Below, piece after piece: positions 1-10,479 of a stretch of DNA of 64,000 nucleotides; position 1 is the stretch's first letter, and each line of letters starts with the position of its first letter. This DNA is from Monocercomonoides exilis (taxonomy: Eukaryota > Preaxostyla > Oxymonadida > Polymastigidae), in the NCBI GenBank assembly GCA_001643675.2, contig LSRY02000022.1, forward strand, positions 186,001 to 250,000, read 5' to 3'. Both the position numbers and the translations under genes were made by a program. The notes under the pieces were generated by a model that worked only from the letters and a program-made list of their open reading frames with translations, was not told the DNA's origin and did not search any database.

Positions 1-272
1 TGATCAGTCGTTAAGTGCCTAATCGTGGCTTTCCTTCATTAACCGCGAACTTTATGATTGTCCCATAACTTCTTTCATTGAACTCTCAATCTTCTTTTGC
101 AATATTCCATAAGGGGAAAGCACACAGTTTCATTAAGCGCAATGGCTTCATTTGATGAATAACTTGTCGCTTAAATGCAATCAATGTTTAAGTGGTTCAT
201 TCCCAAATAACCTGTCACATTCCGCTAAATATCTCCCATTGCTTCTGGCAGTTGTGATTTTCTCTCAAAAAG

Positions 273-830
273 CTAATTCATCCCAATCACACTCACTGCC
301 TTCCCTTTCCCAACAACTGAAATCTTCTTTTCCCCAACACTGATTGTTGTCCCTTCGCTCACATGCCTTCCACTTAGCAACGTGATTGTCGAGCTCAGCT
401 GCACCATGCTCGACCCCACTGCATGCCCCACAGTCTTGCACGGTGCTGCCTCACTCATCCCACACAGATTGCTCGTGTCACTTCCACTCACTCCAACATA
501 TCTATCTTTCATCCCTTCCTTCAACCATTCCTTCTTTTCTGTATGCAGATATGTCCAACTGCCTGAATAATATCTATGGCACACTCTCGTATCATTTGTA
601 TTCGTTGTGTACGATTCGTAGAATGGGTTGTTCGAAGAAAAGTGATTGTAATAATCTTCAAAATACACATCATGGCCATAAGTCGTGGAAGTTGTTGTGC
701 AACTGCAATCATGGAAGAAGAAGAAATAGCAATAAATGTTGTTGCTTGGAGCAGCTGATTGAGCTGGATACAACTCCATTCCTCCACCATTCGACACCGC
801 TGAGCACGAAATGAACTGGAGACTTCTCAT
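273..830 (-). pseudogene. Fragment of a beta-helix (Chlamydia PMP-like) surface-protein gene
   Basis: The 185-codon frame opens with 'FISCSAVSNGGG', the small/Cys/GG turn pattern of polymorphic-membrane-protein beta-helix repeats. It then has 'YGHDVYFEDYYN' and a 'GVSGSDTSNLCGMSEAAPC' block. The last block matches in spacing the five 'CG....PC' modules of the large receptor at 21.2-29.8 kb. There is no signal peptide, membrane segment or kinase-like tail, and both ends run into stop codons, so this reads as a broken piece of that receptor family. Upstream, minus-strand codons near 860-900 still resemble the family but contain stops. It could instead be an internal exon of a gene extending off the left edge; the stops in the first 270 bases argue against that. 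The family assignment is by motif spacing only. Confidence 0.6.
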
Positions 831-1647
831 TTTAAAAGCAGATGGAACAGTTTAGCAAAACATCCCTCCACTCCACTTTGTCTTCAACAAACACAAAGTG
901 AATTTGCTCTTGAACACACAAGCACACTCCCCATTTCCACCTTCTGTTTTAACACAGCTTTTATTATTTTTAATTTTTCAAAAAGAAGTCCTTTTTAGCA
1001 AAGTGCTTAAAATGATGATTTGAACTTAATTCTTTTGTTCTAATAATCGAATAATTTTTAATGTTGTTCTACCAATTATCACTGAAATAACGATTCTTCA
1101 TTCTTTGAGAAACATGCTTCAGTTACAGCGAACAATCATACTCTTCTCATTTTCTGAAAAATTTTCCTTTTTTATTTGTTGTCTTTCTTATCGTTTTATC
1201 CGTTCCACATTCCCTTCATTAATAATTTCAGATATTGTTTTTATTTATTTGAGACCCTAACTGATTGATGGAACATCCAGAATTAATTTTCTTTTTCAAC
1301 ATAACGTTTGTTAATGCTAACATGTTTTAAATTTACGAGAATTCTAATTGATAACAAAGATTCAAAAAAAATAGCAGAGGGATTAACTGAAGTTAATTTT
1401 GTTTTTTCAAATTCAAATTTGGATCTCAATAAATGATCTTATTCTCATAAAATCTGTTGGATTGAAAGAGTTATTTATCATTTCTTCTTTAAGCAATATA
1501 AATCTTGAGTACAAATATTTTTATTAGAATATATTGCTTGTTTAGAAAAATATAAGAATTTATCTAATTAATATAATTGATTGATATTCAAAGATCATGA
1601 ATATAACTTATAAAAATTGAACCATATTTTCAAAATTTTGAATAATA
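831..1647. other. AT-rich intergenic stretch, no gene seen
   Basis: About 0.8 kb between the beta-helix fragment and the GTPase gene. It is strongly AT-rich, with short A and T runs. No ORF with coding character, repeat or RNA gene was recognised. Confidence 0.6.
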
Positions 1648-1692
1648 ATTAAAGGGTGTTTATTTCGTTTGATTCATTAATGTCTCAACTTC
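1648..1692 (+). promoter_or_regulatory. Conserved start-proximal region shared by the two GTPase genes
   Basis: The bases just before the ATG (TTAAAGGGTGTTTATTTCG) resemble those before the paralogue at 40.77 kb (TTAAGGGTGTCTCTTTTGA), at the same 25-30 base distance from ATGTCTCAACT. This may be a core promoter or 5' leader element, or simply leftover duplication homology. No TATA-like or initiator element has been demonstrated. Confidence 0.3.
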
Positions 1693-4640
1693 TTCAGTTT
1701 GCAAATGAAACAAAACAACTCCAGAAAAGAAACTTTACTACAAAGGACACCTTTAAAATGATGAGAGATTTTATTAAGGAATGTAAAAAGTGTGTATTTT
1801 GTAAGCATTTGGCTATTTTCCTCGGAAAAAGTGGAACAGGCAAAAGCACAATGATAGATGCTTTATTGGGAATACCACTCAATGAAACATGGGACAAAAA
1901 AATCGTGAAAGTCAACGAATCGTCTGAAGGACCAGATATTGGAGATGGAAAATTAGCGAAAACACCGTTTCCAGAAGCTTATAAGCTGGATGATGGATAT
2001 TGGCTATTAGACACACGTGGATTTCATGGATCTGATATCGACACCGAAACAGACATTATCAGTACACTGATCTTGGAAGTGTATCTGAGAGTTAGCACAA
2101 AAGTTTCAGTTTTGTATCTCTCTGAATTTGGTAATTACTACAATTTCACGAATTTGAAAGTAGACATGCTGCTGGTGAACGATATATGTGAGGACATGAA
2201 TCTGCCCGTTTTATTTGTTGCCAACAAATGTTTTAGACTGAATGTCAAACAGGTGTCAAACAAAGATCCTGAAGAGAAAAAAATCGAACAAAAGAATCAA
2301 ATCAAGCAAATTGAGGAATATCTTTTCAAGCAGTTCGATGATATGCGCGAGGATCAAATGAAAAAAATCAAAAATAAATATTTCAAGCAAATTAATCTTT
2401 CAGATTCAGATGCACAATGTGATGAAAAGACTTTCAGAACACTCATTGAAAAAGCAAACGCTTCAACAGGGCTGGAAACTATCAATTTGGAGAAGTGCTT
2501 GAATCATTTTAAAATCCTCTATATGCTGAAAAAGGCACTTGATGAAAACCGATTTATATACTATGATGCAGTGAACAGTTACTCAGTTGATAGGATTAAA
2601 GGCATTGTGCGTGATGAACAATATTATGTGCATTCTAATCGTTTATCGCTTGGCCGCTGTACACCTGAATCCTCAATGTTCCTTAATTCAGTTTCTGAAA
2701 TGGCAATCAAACTGAGTTGGCTTGTGGAAGCAATGATTGGCAGAATGTTTTTTCCAAAAAATATGAAATCTATCAAAGAAGGATGCGAAAATTATGTGAA
2801 GGAATGGGAACAAAAATATGACAAGTTGAGTTCAAAAGAAAGGAACCTTCACGCTGAATTGGATGACTATGAACAAGAAATCATTAAGCTGAGTGAAGTC
2901 GAAAGGAAACTTAATGCTGAATTGAGGGAGTTGGAACTAAATAGCAGAAAGCTGAATGAAGATGAAATGAAACTTAATGCTGAATTGGAAGATAAGGAAC
3001 AAGACTTTATCCAGTTGAGTGGAGATGAAAAGAAACTTAAGGATGAATTGGAACACAAGAAACAAGACAACATAAAGCTGATTGGAGATGAAGATAGAAA
3101 TAACGATGAATTGAGAAACTTGGATATTGAAAACCCAGAACTTTTGGATTCCAGAATCAAAAATGAAGAAAATTCGATGAGGGAAATAGAACGACCTCTG
3201 AAAAGTTATTATAATCAAATAGAATCACTAGACACAGATGAGCCTGTTTTGTACGATAAATATCATTTTGAAAAAAAGAGTGGATTCTTTTCGAATGAAA
3301 TCGTGATAGAAAAACCTGTCAAAGTTCCGGGCTCAATGTTCAAATTTATTCCTGGAAATGACTATACTCATGCTAATGAAAACAAATTAAAGCCGAGAAT
3401 TGAAAGTGGATGGTTTCGAGGAGCGTTCAAGGCAGAAAAAAAAACGAAAGAATTTTTAGATAAAGGTATTTCATTGCTTTTACAGTTATTATCATTTAAT
3501 CAAATGCTTTCTGTAATTGGTTCTGTTGGGGCCGAAGTTATTGATCCTATTTTTAAATTCTTCATGCCAAATAAAATATGTGCTTGTGAAGGAACAATTG
3601 AATTTTATGCGCCATCGAGAGATATTCCAACGAATCAGCAAAAAATCGAACGATGCAGAATTCAAATTAGCGAGATACTAAAACAAACTCAAAAGGCAGA
3701 AAAAAACATTGAAATTTTGCGGCAAACAAAAGCGCGGCTTGAAAATACAAAAGCAAGGATAAATGAAACAAAAGCACAGCTTGAAATAACAAAAAAAAAG
3801 ATTGATGAAACAAAAGCAAAGCTTGAAATTACAAATCATCAGTTTGAACATGCAAAAAAACTGCTTGAAAATGCAAAAACGAAGCTCGAAAAAGTCAATG
3901 CACAGCTTGAAACAACAAAAGCAATGATCAATGGAACAAAAGCGATGATTGAAAACATGAAAACGAAGATTGAAATCACAGAAGCGAAGATTGAAATGAC
4001 AAAATTGAAGCACGAAGAAACAAAAATGATGAAGGAAGTTTGGCAGAAAAGAGTGGGAAAAATAGAAGAATTTATTCAATTTTGTGATGAATGCGACAAG
4101 CTGTATAAAGAAAATAGGGAAATGATTGAACAACTGTATTTATTTGCAAAGCTCTATCTTCCGAAGGCGTTTGTGAATAAATGCAGAACAGAGAAATTGA
4201 TGGCATCAACTTCATCTTCCTTTTTGCCATCTTCTTCTGTTGTGCCATCAATGTCCAGTTCTTTTGAAGGAACGCAGCAAAAATCATCTTCTTTAGCAGA
4301 ATCCTCATTTTTGCCCTGTGTTTGCGAATGCAAAGCAATTGAAGAAGAAGAAGAGAAGAAGGAAGAACAAGATATTCCACTTGAACAACAAGTTGATGAA
4401 AACAAAAAGATTTTTGCAAGGTTCATTGTTGCATTAGAGAAACTGGAAGAAACTCACAAACAGCAAAATGATATTTCTTTAAAAATTGAAGAAAAATATG
4501 ATGCAAAGCTTGTTGAAAGAGCTGTTGAAGAATGCGGAAGAATTTCGAATCAAACAGTCGGTTGCATGGGCTATCTTGAGCAATTTAAAAAAATGAATAT
4601 ATCAATCGATGAAAAAGAAATAAAATCGTTATCTTCTTAA
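1680..4640 (+). CDS. P-loop GTPase with long coiled-coil repeat arrays (AIG1/dynamin-like G domain)
   Basis: Protein of 986 residues. The reading frame is open upstream, but the first ATG is at 1680 and the paralogue starts at the equivalent codon. The G domain shows a Walker A motif GKSGTGKST (about residues 49-57), a switch II motif DTRG (111-114) and a VANKC motif (about 180-184) in place of the usual NKxD. A helical region follows, with two tandem coiled-coil arrays: 21-residue units near residues 382-482 and heptads near 680-784. A short hydrophobic patch lies between them, and a Ser-rich linker with CECK and poly-Glu ends the protein. Such GTPases with long coiled coils usually act in membrane or scaffold assembly; here that is inference. 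No signal peptide is seen. The paralogue at 40.8-43.2 kb is about 180 residues shorter, almost wholly because its arrays are shorter. Confidence 0.8.
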   Translation: MSQLLQFANETKQLQKRNFTTKDTFKMMRDFIKECKKCVFCKHLAIFLGKSGTGKSTMIDALLGIPLNETWDKKIVKVNESSEGPDIGDGKLAKTPFPEAYKLDDGYWLLDTRGFHGSDIDTETDIISTLILEVYLRVSTKVSVLYLSEFGNYYNFTNLKVDMLLVNDICEDMNLPVLFVANKCFRLNVKQVSNKDPEEKKIEQKNQIKQIEEYLFKQFDDMREDQMKKIKNKYFKQINLSDSDAQCDEKTFRTLIEKANASTGLETINLEKCLNHFKILYMLKKALDENRFIYYDAVNSYSVDRIKGIVRDEQYYVHSNRLSLGRCTPESSMFLNSVSEMAIKLSWLVEAMIGRMFFPKNMKSIKEGCENYVKEWEQKYDKLSSKERNLHAELDDYEQEIIKLSEVERKLNAELRELELNSRKLNEDEMKLNAELEDKEQDFIQLSGDEKKLKDELEHKKQDNIKLIGDEDRNNDELRNLDIENPELLDSRIKNEENSMREIERPLKSYYNQIESLDTDEPVLYDKYHFEKKSGFFSNEIVIEKPVKVPGSMFKFIPGNDYTHANENKLKPRIESGWFRGAFKAEKKTKEFLDKGISLLLQLLSFNQMLSVIGSVGAEVIDPIFKFFMPNKICACEGTIEFYAPSRDIPTNQQKIERCRIQISEILKQTQKAEKNIEILRQTKARLENTKARINETKAQLEITKKKIDETKAKLEITNHQFEHAKKLLENAKTKLEKVNAQLETTKAMINGTKAMIENMKTKIEITEAKIEMTKLKHEETKMMKEVWQKRVGKIEEFIQFCDECDKLYKENREMIEQLYLFAKLYLPKAFVNKCRTEKLMASTSSSFLPSSSVVPSMSSSFEGTQQKSSSLAESSFLPCVCECKAIEEEEEKKEEQDIPLEQQVDENKKIFARFIVALEKLEETHKQQNDISLKIEEKYDAKLVERAVEECGRISNQTVGCMGYLEQFKKMNISIDEKEIKSLSS
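2823..3125 (+). repeat. 63-base coding tandem repeat, about 4.8 units
   Basis: Units begin at 2823, 2886, 2949, 3012 and 3075 (the last partial). Each encodes 21 residues, equal to three heptads, on the pattern KLxxxExKLNAELxxxEQxxI. The units remain similar at DNA level. The paralogue has one unit only, KLSSDETKLFDELRKLD at about 41.9 kb. Confidence 0.85.
3717..4031 (+). repeat. 21-base coding heptad array, about 15 units
   Basis: Fifteen consecutive seven-residue units such as LENTKAR, INETKAQ, LEITKKK and IDETKAK keep strict 21-base phase. They form an uninterrupted coiled coil of about 105 residues. The paralogue has about three units in the same place (LQETKEK, IKMAKSK, LEEAEMM). Confidence 0.85.
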
Positions 4641-5440
4641 TCTTCTGTTGATTATTGAAAGATGTGCATTTGGTTGCACAACATTTTGTATTCTGTTTTG
4701 TTTTGTTTTTTGTTTTTGATTTGATAAGTCTTATCAAATGGACCCGTTTTGAAAAGGCTGATAACTGTGACGAGCATTGTTTTTTGACTTTTGAAAAGAT
4801 GTTGTTATTTTTTATTCACCGCAAAGACCATTTTTCTATTCACAGAAATTGGAATGTCTTATGAATCGCAAATGCCAACCGGCACTTGCGCAATTGGAAT
4901 TAACATCCATTTCACAATTTTATTTGCAATGATAACGCAATGCGTTCTTCGATATCGATATGAAATTTGACTTCATATCAAATACAGTTTTTTCTATTTC
5001 TTTTTTCTTTTTTTTAAAGAAATTTGAAAGTTCAAAAAAACAGACGCACTGCAATTTGTTTTTAAAAAAACCATCAAAATTATTGATCTTGGAAGTTCGT
5101 TGTGTCAAATTTTCATAAGTTCAATTGAGGAAAAACAACAAGGTAATGAAAATAGAATGAACACAAAAAAAGAATTATGTGTCATTTTGTGATCAACTTT
5201 GAAATTGTTTTTCTTGATGAGATTGCATCTGGAGTTTTTCATCATGATTGCCCATTGTCAAGATATTAGAAGAGCGAAATGCTTCTTGAGTTTTTGCATT
5301 GAAAAGTCCATTTCATTTTTCGAACACTCGTTTGAGCAGTATTTGTATTCACTGCATCTCATGTGGAGTGATTGACTTTGAGACTGCACAAATCAAGTTG
5401 ACATTTCCAGTTGTCTGTTTCATCGTTGATATTCAATGTT
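4641..5440. other. 3' flank of the GTPase gene; AT-rich, no gene
   Basis: The first 60 bases contain GTGCATTTGGTTGCA, which recurs just after the stop of the paralogue near 43.21 kb, so the duplication included the 3' untranslated region. The rest holds only short AT-rich frames without coding character. Confidence 0.55.
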
Positions 5441-6228
5441 TGAAGGAAGCGCTGCCCCACAGCTTATGAAATAATCACGACAAGGAAACCATGCTTTATC
5501 GCTGCTTTTCCTGAAATTACACATGTCTGAATGGAGGACATGACATTGCCCTTCAAGGCTCAACAGCACATATCATTGAATTCACCTGCTGTTCCACAAG
5601 GGAACACATCAAACAGAGTGAGCATTGATTATTCAGAAATTGCTGATAAAAGCGGATGGCTTTGAAATGTTTCTGGAAGAATCAAATTTGTCTCCTCAGT
5701 GCCATCACAACCTAATTCCTTTGATGGATATTTCTGTGAAACGGATGAAAGCCATCTTTGCTGCGCTATCAGCCGCTGCCTCTCTCAGCTGATTCCAGAA
5801 TTTGTTGCTGATATAGAGATACACGAATGAACGATCACAAAAGCCAAAAGCGCGGGCTGTGGAGACAAGACTTACTCGATGTATGGCAAAAGTGATTTTT
5901 GTCAAACAATCCAAACAGAATTCGGAGCAGCGAGATTATCTCTTTTTTCAGTGTCCACATGTTGTCTATCAGAGACTTTCCATTTAATCATGAACCAATC
6001 CATGTCAATAATGGAGCTTCAAGGCTATTTGAGATAATTGGAGCAGGAGGAATGCACATTTGCAGACTGAATGTATCTTTTGGGAGTGGACAATCAACAG
6101 AAACAGCATTTACTACGGAGTTGATAAATGTTCAGAATGGGATGTTGCAAAAGGAAAATGAAAACAACGCAAGGACAATTCTATCATTTGGTTGTTTTCG
6201 CTTTCTTCAACAAATGATATTTATTTGA
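5441..6228 (+). pseudogene. Decayed beta-helix surface-protein remnant
   Basis: The best-preserved piece is a 109-codon frame at 5899-6228 with the text 'HVNNGASRLFEIIGAGGMHI' and alternating hydrophobic residues like one beta-helix rung set of the large receptor family. Around it, plus-strand fragments in other frames (5450-5900) have similar composition but are broken by several stops. No start, signal peptide or tail is present. I read it as a relic; a random AT-rich ORF is the alternative. Confidence 0.35.
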
Positions 6229-6529
6229 AGCTTTCAGAATGCGTCTTTGATGGATTTGAGAGAACTCACAAAGCTGCGTGACTCCGCTGGAGAGAGACAG
6301 GAACAGGTTTGTGCAGAGGTACCAGCTGAGCTAGACGCCGGATGAGGAGATCTCTCTATGTATTTTTTCAACCTAGAAATGAGAGGTCGATCTGTGTGCT
6401 CAATTTGAAGAGCTCCGAGGCCGAGCAGATGCAGAATGCGCAGAATCAGAAGAGGGAGCATACACATACGAAGCAGCTGAGCCAGCGCGGCACGAAATGA
6501 AGCAGTTTCCAAACGCTATCTCGATGCAT

Positions 6530-8566
6530 TTAAATGGAAAATACAAATTTCACAGGAACGCTGATGATGCCGTCAGCTACTCCCACTCGTCCACAAACAC
6601 ATACACACGAAGCACTCAACATCCCAATCATCCCTTTCCAGTGGAACATTTGCCCGATCACGAACGCAGCATCCCGCAGAGCTATCGACGGCACACTTTC
6701 CTGCGGCACAACCGCCCCTATCGCAACAAACTCGTCCATCCTCTCTCTCTGCCTGTCCGAGCTCAAATGCAACGACACTTCATCTGATGCCAAACATCCA
6801 CCTCCACCCACCCCCATACCCCCACCTATACCCACACCCCCTTCTCTTCTCATCTCTCTCCTCCCAAACAGCCTCTCCCCAATGAACGTGACGCTCATCG
6901 TCCCGTCCGGCTGTATCATCCCTTCCACAACCGGCTTCCCCACAATCCGCTCCCGCTCCGCACACAGCTCCACCAGCGCCCCCGTCACCGTCATCGTCAC
7001 CAGATAGTCCCGCCGGTTCCCATACGCACTCTCGTCAATCAGCCTCAAAAACTTCAAATGTGGAGATTCCATATCCAGAATCTGCTCTTCCTTCTTCTTC
7101 TTCTTCGTCGTCGTCTTTTTCGTCTTCTTCCTCTTCCTCTTCCTCTTCCTCTTCCTCTTTATCTTCTTCTTCTTCTTCTTCTTCCTCTTCCTCTTCCTCT
7201 TCCTCTTCCTCTTCCTCTTCCTCTTCCTCTTCCTCTTCCTCTTCCTCTTCCTCTTCCTCTTCCTCTTCCTCTTCCTCTTCCTCTTCCTCTTCCTCTTCCT
7301 CTTCCTCTTCTTTCTCCAAATCTATCGAACTTCCCTCTCTCCCTGACTCCTCATTTGTTGCCAAATCATTGGAAAACATTTCCACATGTTTCTCATCTTT
7401 CCCCGCTCCATCTGAACTTCTATCTGAAGTTATGTCAAAAGACCCATCTGCTGCGCTTCTTCTGCTCTCCTGTTCTCCTGTTGGATGCTATCAGATGGAG
7501 AAGAACTGCACACTTTTGGTTCAACTGAATGCTGCTTGTCTGCACCATCCTCAGCCTCCGCCTCCATCCCCGCCTTCACAAACCTCAACCGACTCATTCC
7601 AAGCACCTCCACAACCAGCGGCGCCATCGCTTCTTCCAACTTCACCTGGTTCTCTTTGATTCTCTCCACAAACTCTCTGTGAGCTGTCGGATACGCTCCT
7701 TTCTCCTCATTTCCATCACCTCTCTCTCCTTCCATCTTCTTCTCCCTCTTCTTCTCCCCTTTGCCTCCCTCTTTGCCTCCCCTTTCTCCTTCCCTCTGCC
7801 TCTTCCTGCTCTTTCAGCACAGCCAGCGTAATCGATACTTGTGACAGAATAACATCCTCCATCCCCAGCCACGCCTCTGACAGCTCCTTCGAATCAATCT
7901 TCCCAACTTCACATCCGCACACCTCGACTGCTGTGACCTCCATATCAGCAGAGAAGGGTCAAACAGATCGTAGATCGAATGGAATGCTATTCACATCTGC
8001 TGCCACAAAGATCCGCTTGCCCCCCGACTTCGTGCCCACCGATGCTGCAAGCGACGGAAGCGGAGCCACAGGCGGAACAAAAAGCATCGTCAACAGCGCC
8101 ACATCGTATGCACACACAACACCTCCATATAGCACCTCCCGCCGCTCCACAACAAATCATTCGAAGCGTTTGTTGCTCCCTCAGTGATGACTGTCTGTGA
8201 TTTTCATTCACTTCAGCCGCCTCTCGATGTCGTCCATCGCTCCTGCCGACGCGTTTGACTCCGCCTCTGCCAAGGCATCAGAAAAGTCAATCGCAGGCGC
8301 TGATGAAGATGATGGCTGCTCATTCTCTGAAGATTTCTTCTCTTCACTTCTCCGCCTCCGGAATGGCGAAGTTGATCGGCGTGCTGCTCCTGTTGAAGAA
8401 GACGAAGAAGAAGAAGGTGCCGAGCGAAGAGACGACTGCCGAGCTGCACCAGCCACAAGAAGCTTTTTCAGATACTCCACCACGTCAGCCAGAAGCTCAG
8501 CCGGAGACACAAGCACAACATCCACATTCGGATCAGAAAGATCGACCGACCGCGAAAGCTCTCCGT
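6530..8566 (-). CDS. Unidentified gene, GC-richer, multi-exon or broken
   Basis: A run of minus-strand coding-like blocks stands out by higher GC and amino-acid texture. They are: a block at about 8566-8208 beginning LENGELSRSVDLSDPNVDVV and continuing into a Ser/Arg-rich stretch; a block at about 8156-7716 with LYGGVVCAYDVALLTMLF and RIFVAADVNSIPFDL, broken by TGA at 7959; a block at 7735-7430 with AHREFVERIKENQVKLEEAM; a poly-Glu block at 7385-7035; and a block at 7072-6530 with GKPVVEGMIQPDGTMSVTF. The reading frame switches at the CCTCTT microsatellite and at two other points. These may be introns I could not define or real frameshifts. A minus frame at 6512-6234 (FRAALAQLLRMC) could be a further exon. 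I do not recognise the family. No upstream start exon was found before the poly-T tract at 8.62 kb. Confidence 0.4.
7081..7312. repeat. CTT/CCTCTT microsatellite inside coding sequence
   Basis: The tract starts as impure CTT/CGT triplets and becomes a long clean CCTCTT array from about 7131. On the minus strand it encodes poly-Glu in one frame and Lys-Arg in another. On the plus strand it makes long poly-Ser and Leu-Pro ORFs that are not genes. Confidence 0.9.
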
Positions 8567-8618
8567 TCTCGAGTAACAGTAACAGATGGAATAGGGTTTA
8601 TTTATTTATTAATTTATT

Positions 8619-8647
8619 GTTTTTTTTTTTTTTTTTTTTTTTTTTTT
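8619..8647. repeat. Poly-T tract
   Basis: An uninterrupted run of about 28 T, just upstream (in gene orientation) of the first recognisable block of the unidentified minus-strand gene. It probably lies in an intron or 5' flank. Confidence 0.9.
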
Positions 8648-8659
8648 GTAAAAAGATGA

Positions 8660-10400
8660 AAATGAAAGAAGAAGAAGAAGAAGAAGATAGAAATGATGGA
8701 TTGATACTGAAATACATAAATGATGATGAAATGAAGAGAAAAGGAGAAGAGGTGGAGGATGAAGAAGAAGGATAAAAAGAACGGAGATCTGTCATGGATT
8801 TGATTGTCATGTGGTAAGATAGAATGTTTCTTGAAATTGAAAGAAATCGATATCTTGAACTGAAATGGCAAATACAAATGTTTTTGAACAATTAGAACTT
8901 AACAAATACACTCTTTTAAATAGAATTTTTTTCTATTGCAATTTTTGATGCTCTTAACCTTCAAATTAGATATGTAAAAAAATATGAATAATAACTTTGA
9001 AGAATGAGGATTTGTGCAAACTCGAAAATAAAATGATCTTTTCTTTTGATAAGTTACTGATACATTTTGATCGATAAGTGTTGATATTTTGATATTTTCC
9101 TTCTTCATCGATTAATCGTTCATAAGAAAATCTTCAATGGAGTGCTTTCTTCCTATTCTCTTTAAAAAATGGAGTATTTGTTCACTTGCTTTTTCTTTAT
9201 TCCTTTCAGCTTTTTAAATGTTGTGGATATGAATATATAAAAGAGAAGATAATCAAAGATGAAACAAACTTGTTGAATTGCATTTAAACGATCACACATT
9301 CAAAGAATATCTTTTTCTCTCATGATAATATTCATCATCGAAATGACTCTTACAGAGCTAACTACGAAGTGAGTTGATGTTGCAGGTATCAGATACAGTC
9401 AAAAATGAATTTCTTATTAATCTTCAAATGATGAGCAAGCATTGTTGAATGTCTCTGTATTCTTGCAATAATTTTTGTGGAACAGCATTTCAAAAGAAAT
9501 CTGAAACTTATTTTGTGTTTCCACATTTTTCAAGATAAACAAATAAGCAATGCACTTTTTTCAATTAATTCAACTTTTTTCGAATGCATAAACCCTGAAA
9601 TATGTCATTAGAAATTAATCAAAATTCCAAAAAGAAGATCAAACTATGAAAACATTTGATAGGATGTTTTGCAGTCCTTCTTCAAGAGAAATACAATTAT
9701 TACCCATTGAATATTATTATGTGACACTGCTCGCCACTGATTCCATTGACGTTTTTTGATCAAAATTATCCACCTTCGTCAGTTCAGTCAGTTCCCCATA
9801 ATTAAAAAATCGATTGATAAATTTTCGAAAACTTCGACCAATAGTTTTTTAAGAGAAAGTGATTATTGTGAATTAATAAGCAAATTGAAAACATTCTGTT
9901 AATCAAAAATTAAACTATAATCGTTTATAATTTTTCTGACGGAACTTTTTTCCATCTCGTCAGTCAAATTTCGCTTTTTTTCAAATCAAAGTCAGTCAGT
10001 CACCCAGGCTTAATTTAAATTTCCATTTTATTTATATTTTTCTTTTTATGAATAAATTAATTTTATGTTAGTTGACCTTCAATATTTTATTTGATTGCAA
10101 AGTTATTTACTGAAAATTGCATTTATTATTTTCTTTTTCTTTTTCTTTTTCTTATTTGGATCAAATAATCATTTTGTGATTGTTAAGCATTTCAAATTGT
10201 AACTTTGAATTGAAAAAGATTGTTGGTTTTTTTCTTCTTGTTCAAAAATGATTATTTTTATTGCTATTTACACAATATTTTGAACACTATATTTTATTTG
10301 ATCGTGTTTATTTTTTTATGAAAATATATTGTTTGTTTTTCGCTCTTAAACATTTTCCTCATATTTTTAAAAGAGAAAATCAAAATTTCACATTTATTTT
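8660..10400. other. AT-rich intergenic region, no gene seen
   Basis: About 1.7 kb with only short, biased frames. There is a GAA-rich patch at 8660-8775, and two patches of GTCAG repeats near 9.78 kb and 9.99 kb (for example CAGTTCAGTCAGTT). No ORF, RNA gene or transposon end was identified. Confidence 0.5.
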
Positions 10401-10410
10401 CTCCCCTTTT

Positions 10411-10467
10411 TCATCCTCTTCATCCTCTTCATCCTCTTCATCCTCTTCATCCTCTTCATCCTCTTCT
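10411..10467. repeat. 9-base minisatellite (CATCCTCTT)n
   Basis: About six copies of a nine-base unit. They give a Ser-rich plus-strand ORF that is not credible as a gene in this AT-rich setting. Confidence 0.85.
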
Positions 10468-10479
10468 TTTGTTTAAAAT

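Noticed and set aside
1656-1680. GTG start eight codons upstream of the GTPase ATG (and the same at 40741)
   Set aside because: A nuclear eukaryotic gene should start at ATG. The shared MSQLL start fits both copies, and upstream residues are less conserved.
7060-7659. Plus-strand poly-Ser and Leu-Pro ORFs
   Set aside because: They are readings of the CCTCTT microsatellite; the minus strand has the coding-like flanks.
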